Below are positions 33,360 through 34,577 of a stretch of 34,577 nt of DNA, one piece after another (positions within the stretch are counted from its first letter, which is position 1; every line of letters begins with the position of its first letter). Position numbers and translations under genes: made by a program. The notes under the pieces were generated by a model. It saw only the letters and a program-made list of their open reading frames with translations, was not told the DNA's origin and did no database searches. This DNA comes from Akkermansia muciniphila (GTDB lineage: Bacteria > Verrucomicrobiota > Verrucomicrobiia > Limisphaerales > UBA9464). Location of the stretch: contig CAMDGV010000045.1 in the NCBI GenBank assembly GCA_945898055.1, positions 1 through 34,577 on the forward strand, written 5' to 3'.

Positions 33360-33383
33360 ACGCAAAGACGCGGAGACGCAAAG
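33360..33383 (+). repeat. Three tandem 8-bp units (ACGCAAAG type)
   Basis: ACGCAAAG, ACGCGGAG and ACGCAAAG follow one another without spacing. The motif resembles short intergenic repeats with CGCAAAGACGC that I have seen scattered in genomes of several phyla. Confidence 0.7.
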
Positions 33384-33531
33384 GGAAGAAGAGGATTTGG
33401 AGAAGTATTTCATGGCCGTTACAAGCCTTTTCTCCGTTATTTAAAAAACCTCTATCTAGGCGAATCTTCTACAGGCATGATTCCAGAGATTCCCGGGAAA
33501 AATTGTCCGATTTCCAATTCTTGCTCCAGTC

Positions 33532-33885
33532 ATGAGGGACCACCTCCTTTATATTTGTCCCCACTGCGAGACGAGTTGCTCAGTCGCTCTCGATCAGGTG
33601 GGCCGTAACGTCGTCTGCCCCAACTGCTCACAAGAATTTACAGCGACTCCCGTGGACTCAGCCGACTTCCAGCTGCCCGAGACGGTTCCGTTCTTCAAAT
33701 CCGGAAAACTCGAAATTCTCAAAAACCACCTTAACAAACTTACTTCCGACGGAGAATTGAGCGAATCAGACGAAATAGCCCTCACAAGAGCAGCGCTGAT
33801 TTTAATCAAAGGTTTGTTACCAACCAAAATTTTGAAAACTGTGATACTTATAAATTCTATAAAACATGAGGACTATATTATTTAA
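33532..33885 (+). CDS. Small zinc-ribbon protein
   Basis: A 117-residue protein with an N-terminal zinc ribbon: Cys9-x2-Cys12 (ICPHCE) and Cys29-x2-Cys32 (VCPNCSQEF). A linker and a helical, acidic segment (SGKLEILKNHLNKLTSDGEL, then SESDEIALTRAALILIKGLL) follow. The ribbon type is common at the N-terminus of planctomycete and verrucomicrobial proteins of many functions; here nothing recognisable follows. Its last 20 bp overlap the start of the beta-propeller gene in another frame, which points to translational coupling. Confidence 0.7.
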   Translation: MRDHLLYICPHCETSCSVALDQVGRNVVCPNCSQEFTATPVDSADFQLPETVPFFKSGKLEILKNHLNKLTSDGELSESDEIALTRAALILIKGLLPTKILKTVILINSIKHEDYII

Positions 33886-34577
33886 AATTCTAATCTTTAT
33901 TGTAATTAATGTAAAATTAATTGGGCAAACACCCGGGACCAAGAAATGGGAGTTCCTGACAGAAGGAGCGGCCATTTCCTCCCCCGCGATAGGATCCGAC
34001 GGCACGGTGTATGTAGGAAGTGAGGACAGCAAGGTGTACGCGCTGAATGGTGCGACAGGAGCCAAGAAGTGGGAGTTCTTGACAGGAGTATGGGTCAGGT
34101 CCTCCCCCGCGATAGGAACCGACGGCACGGTGTATGTAGGCAGTGGTGACAAAAAGGTGTACGCGCTGAATGGAGCGACGGGTGCCAAAAAGTGGGAGTT
34201 CTTGACGGGTGGATATGTCTCTTCCTCCCCCGCAATCGGATCCGACGGCACGGTGTATGTGGGGAGTCAGGACAACAAGCTGTATGCGCTGAATGGCGCG
34301 ACGGGAGCCAAGAAGTGGGAGTTCCTGACGGGATTTTGGGTCAATTCCTCCCCCGCGATAGGATCTGACGGCACGGTGTATGTGGGCAGTTATGACAAGA
34401 AGGTGTACGCGCTAAATGGCGCGACTGGAGCCAAGAAGTGGGAGTTCCTGACAGAAGGAGGGGTCTCTTCCTCCCCCGCGATAGGATCCGACGGCACGGT
34501 GTATGTGGGCAGTGGAGACGGGAAGGTGTACGCGCTGAATGGCGCGACGGGAGCCAAGAAGTGGGAGTTCCTAACGG
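33866..34577 (+). CDS. Exported PQQ-like beta-propeller repeat protein, 3' end beyond window
   Basis: The frame from ATG 33866 stays open to the window edge (237 codons seen). A signal peptide (ILFKILIFIVINVKLIG) is followed by five full and one partial copy of a 41-residue repeat: KKWEFLT, a variable stretch, SSPAIGSDGTVYVGS, a variable pair, then K-VYALNGATGA. This is the BamB/PQQ-like propeller repeat (W at the blade start, DGTVYVGS, YALNG-G). Each copy would be one blade. Blades are usually diverged; here they are nearly identical, so recent repeat amplification is likely. The antisense frame 33817-34251 is a shadow. Binding partner unknown. Confidence 0.85.
   Translation, partial: MRTILFKILIFIVINVKLIGQTPGTKKWEFLTEGAAISSPAIGSDGTVYVGSEDSKVYALNGATGAKKWEFLTGVWVRSSPAIGTDGTVYVGSGDKKVYALNGATGAKKWEFLTGGYVSSSPAIGSDGTVYVGSQDNKLYALNGATGAKKWEFLTGFWVNSSPAIGSDGTVYVGSYDKKVYALNGATGAKKWEFLTEGGVSSSPAIGSDGTVYVGSGDGKVYALNGATGAKKWEFLT
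33941..34577 (+). repeat. 123-bp tandem repeats in the beta-propeller gene
   Basis: Copies start at 33941, 34064, 34187, 34310, 34433 and 34556 (cut by the edge), with an exact period of 123 bp and no indels. The blocks coding for SSPAIG-DGTVYVGS and VYALNGATGAKKWEF are almost identical in DNA. Differences concentrate in codons 8-12, 28 and 30 of the unit. Confidence 0.95.

Larger units (their letters stand above)
32876..33531 (+). other. Gene-poor stretch with short tandem repeats
   Basis: No convincing gene is visible here except a doubtful minus-strand frame (33004-33309). It contains two 12-bp tandem copies of GCCCAACCCCAT (33100-33123) and three 8-bp tandem units ACGCAAAG, ACGCGGAG, ACGCAAAG (33360-33383). 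The rest shows no recognisable structure. Confidence 0.6.

Noticed and set aside
33941-34577. Regular tandem repeat as a possible CRISPR array
   Set aside because: The 123-bp period keeps one open frame with propeller motifs, and there are no unrelated spacers or cas genes.

Overview
The window looks like a chromosomal segment of a Verrucomicrobiota bacterium. The clearest lineage signals are a 51-residue small basic protein of the Chlamydiae/Verrucomicrobia type (21646-21801), a PVC-type CxxCH heme domain (in the 12319-14067 gene), a PEP-CTERM protein (25347-25952), LamG proteins, a secreted Gfo/Idh/MocA oxidoreductase and a DUF5722 glycosidase-like protein. Most genes lack a Shine-Dalgarno sequence. 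The assignment rests on family recognition from memory, not on a search.

Layout: 1-1181 is the 5' part of a minus-strand secreted protein with tandem LamG domains that runs off the left edge. 1336-3530 is a graveyard of mobile DNA: a broken IS3-like transposase between two imperfect 35-bp direct repeats, then fragments of another transposase and of a RhuM-type gene joined together. 3771-8558 is a tight plus-strand run: DUF4380 protein, pyridoxamine-phosphate-oxidase-like flavoprotein, DUF4336 protein, ABC exporter and gamma-carbonic-anhydrase-like protein. 8680-10926 holds an exported Gfo/Idh/MocA oxidoreductase and a variant shikimate dehydrogenase on the minus strand.

11178-15045 is a minus-strand run of three exported sugar proteins: SMP-30/gluconolactonase, PQQ-type aldose dehydrogenase fused to cytochrome c, and aldose 1-epimerase. 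Together they would epimerise an aldose, oxidise it to the lactone and hydrolyse the lactone outside the cytoplasm. An exported YbhE-type lactonase follows at 19403-20542. 15179-19374 carries a membrane protein, a twin-arginine FAD oxidoreductase and a mannose-1-phosphate guanylyltransferase. 20636-24563 is mostly housekeeping: CoA-binding and MEKHLA proteins, the small basic protein, a pseudouridine synthase, an SH3-domain protein and FolD. 24693-25952 is a pair of small exported proteins closed by a strong terminator.

From 26 kb on the content is accessory: a truncated acetyltransferase, a DUF5722 glycosidase-like gene divergent from a LamG lipoprotein, DUF1643, an unrecognised protein, a DruA/DUF4338 remnant, a NIF3-like gene, tRNA-Ser(GCU) with a perfect terminator, an Rpn-type nuclease gene with an in-frame stop, and a zinc-ribbon gene overlapping a beta-propeller gene. 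That propeller is built of nearly identical 123-bp repeats whose differences cluster in a few positions. It and the extracytoplasmic sugar-oxidation operon are the two signals most worth follow-up. I do not see a complete, clearly new defence or mobile system.
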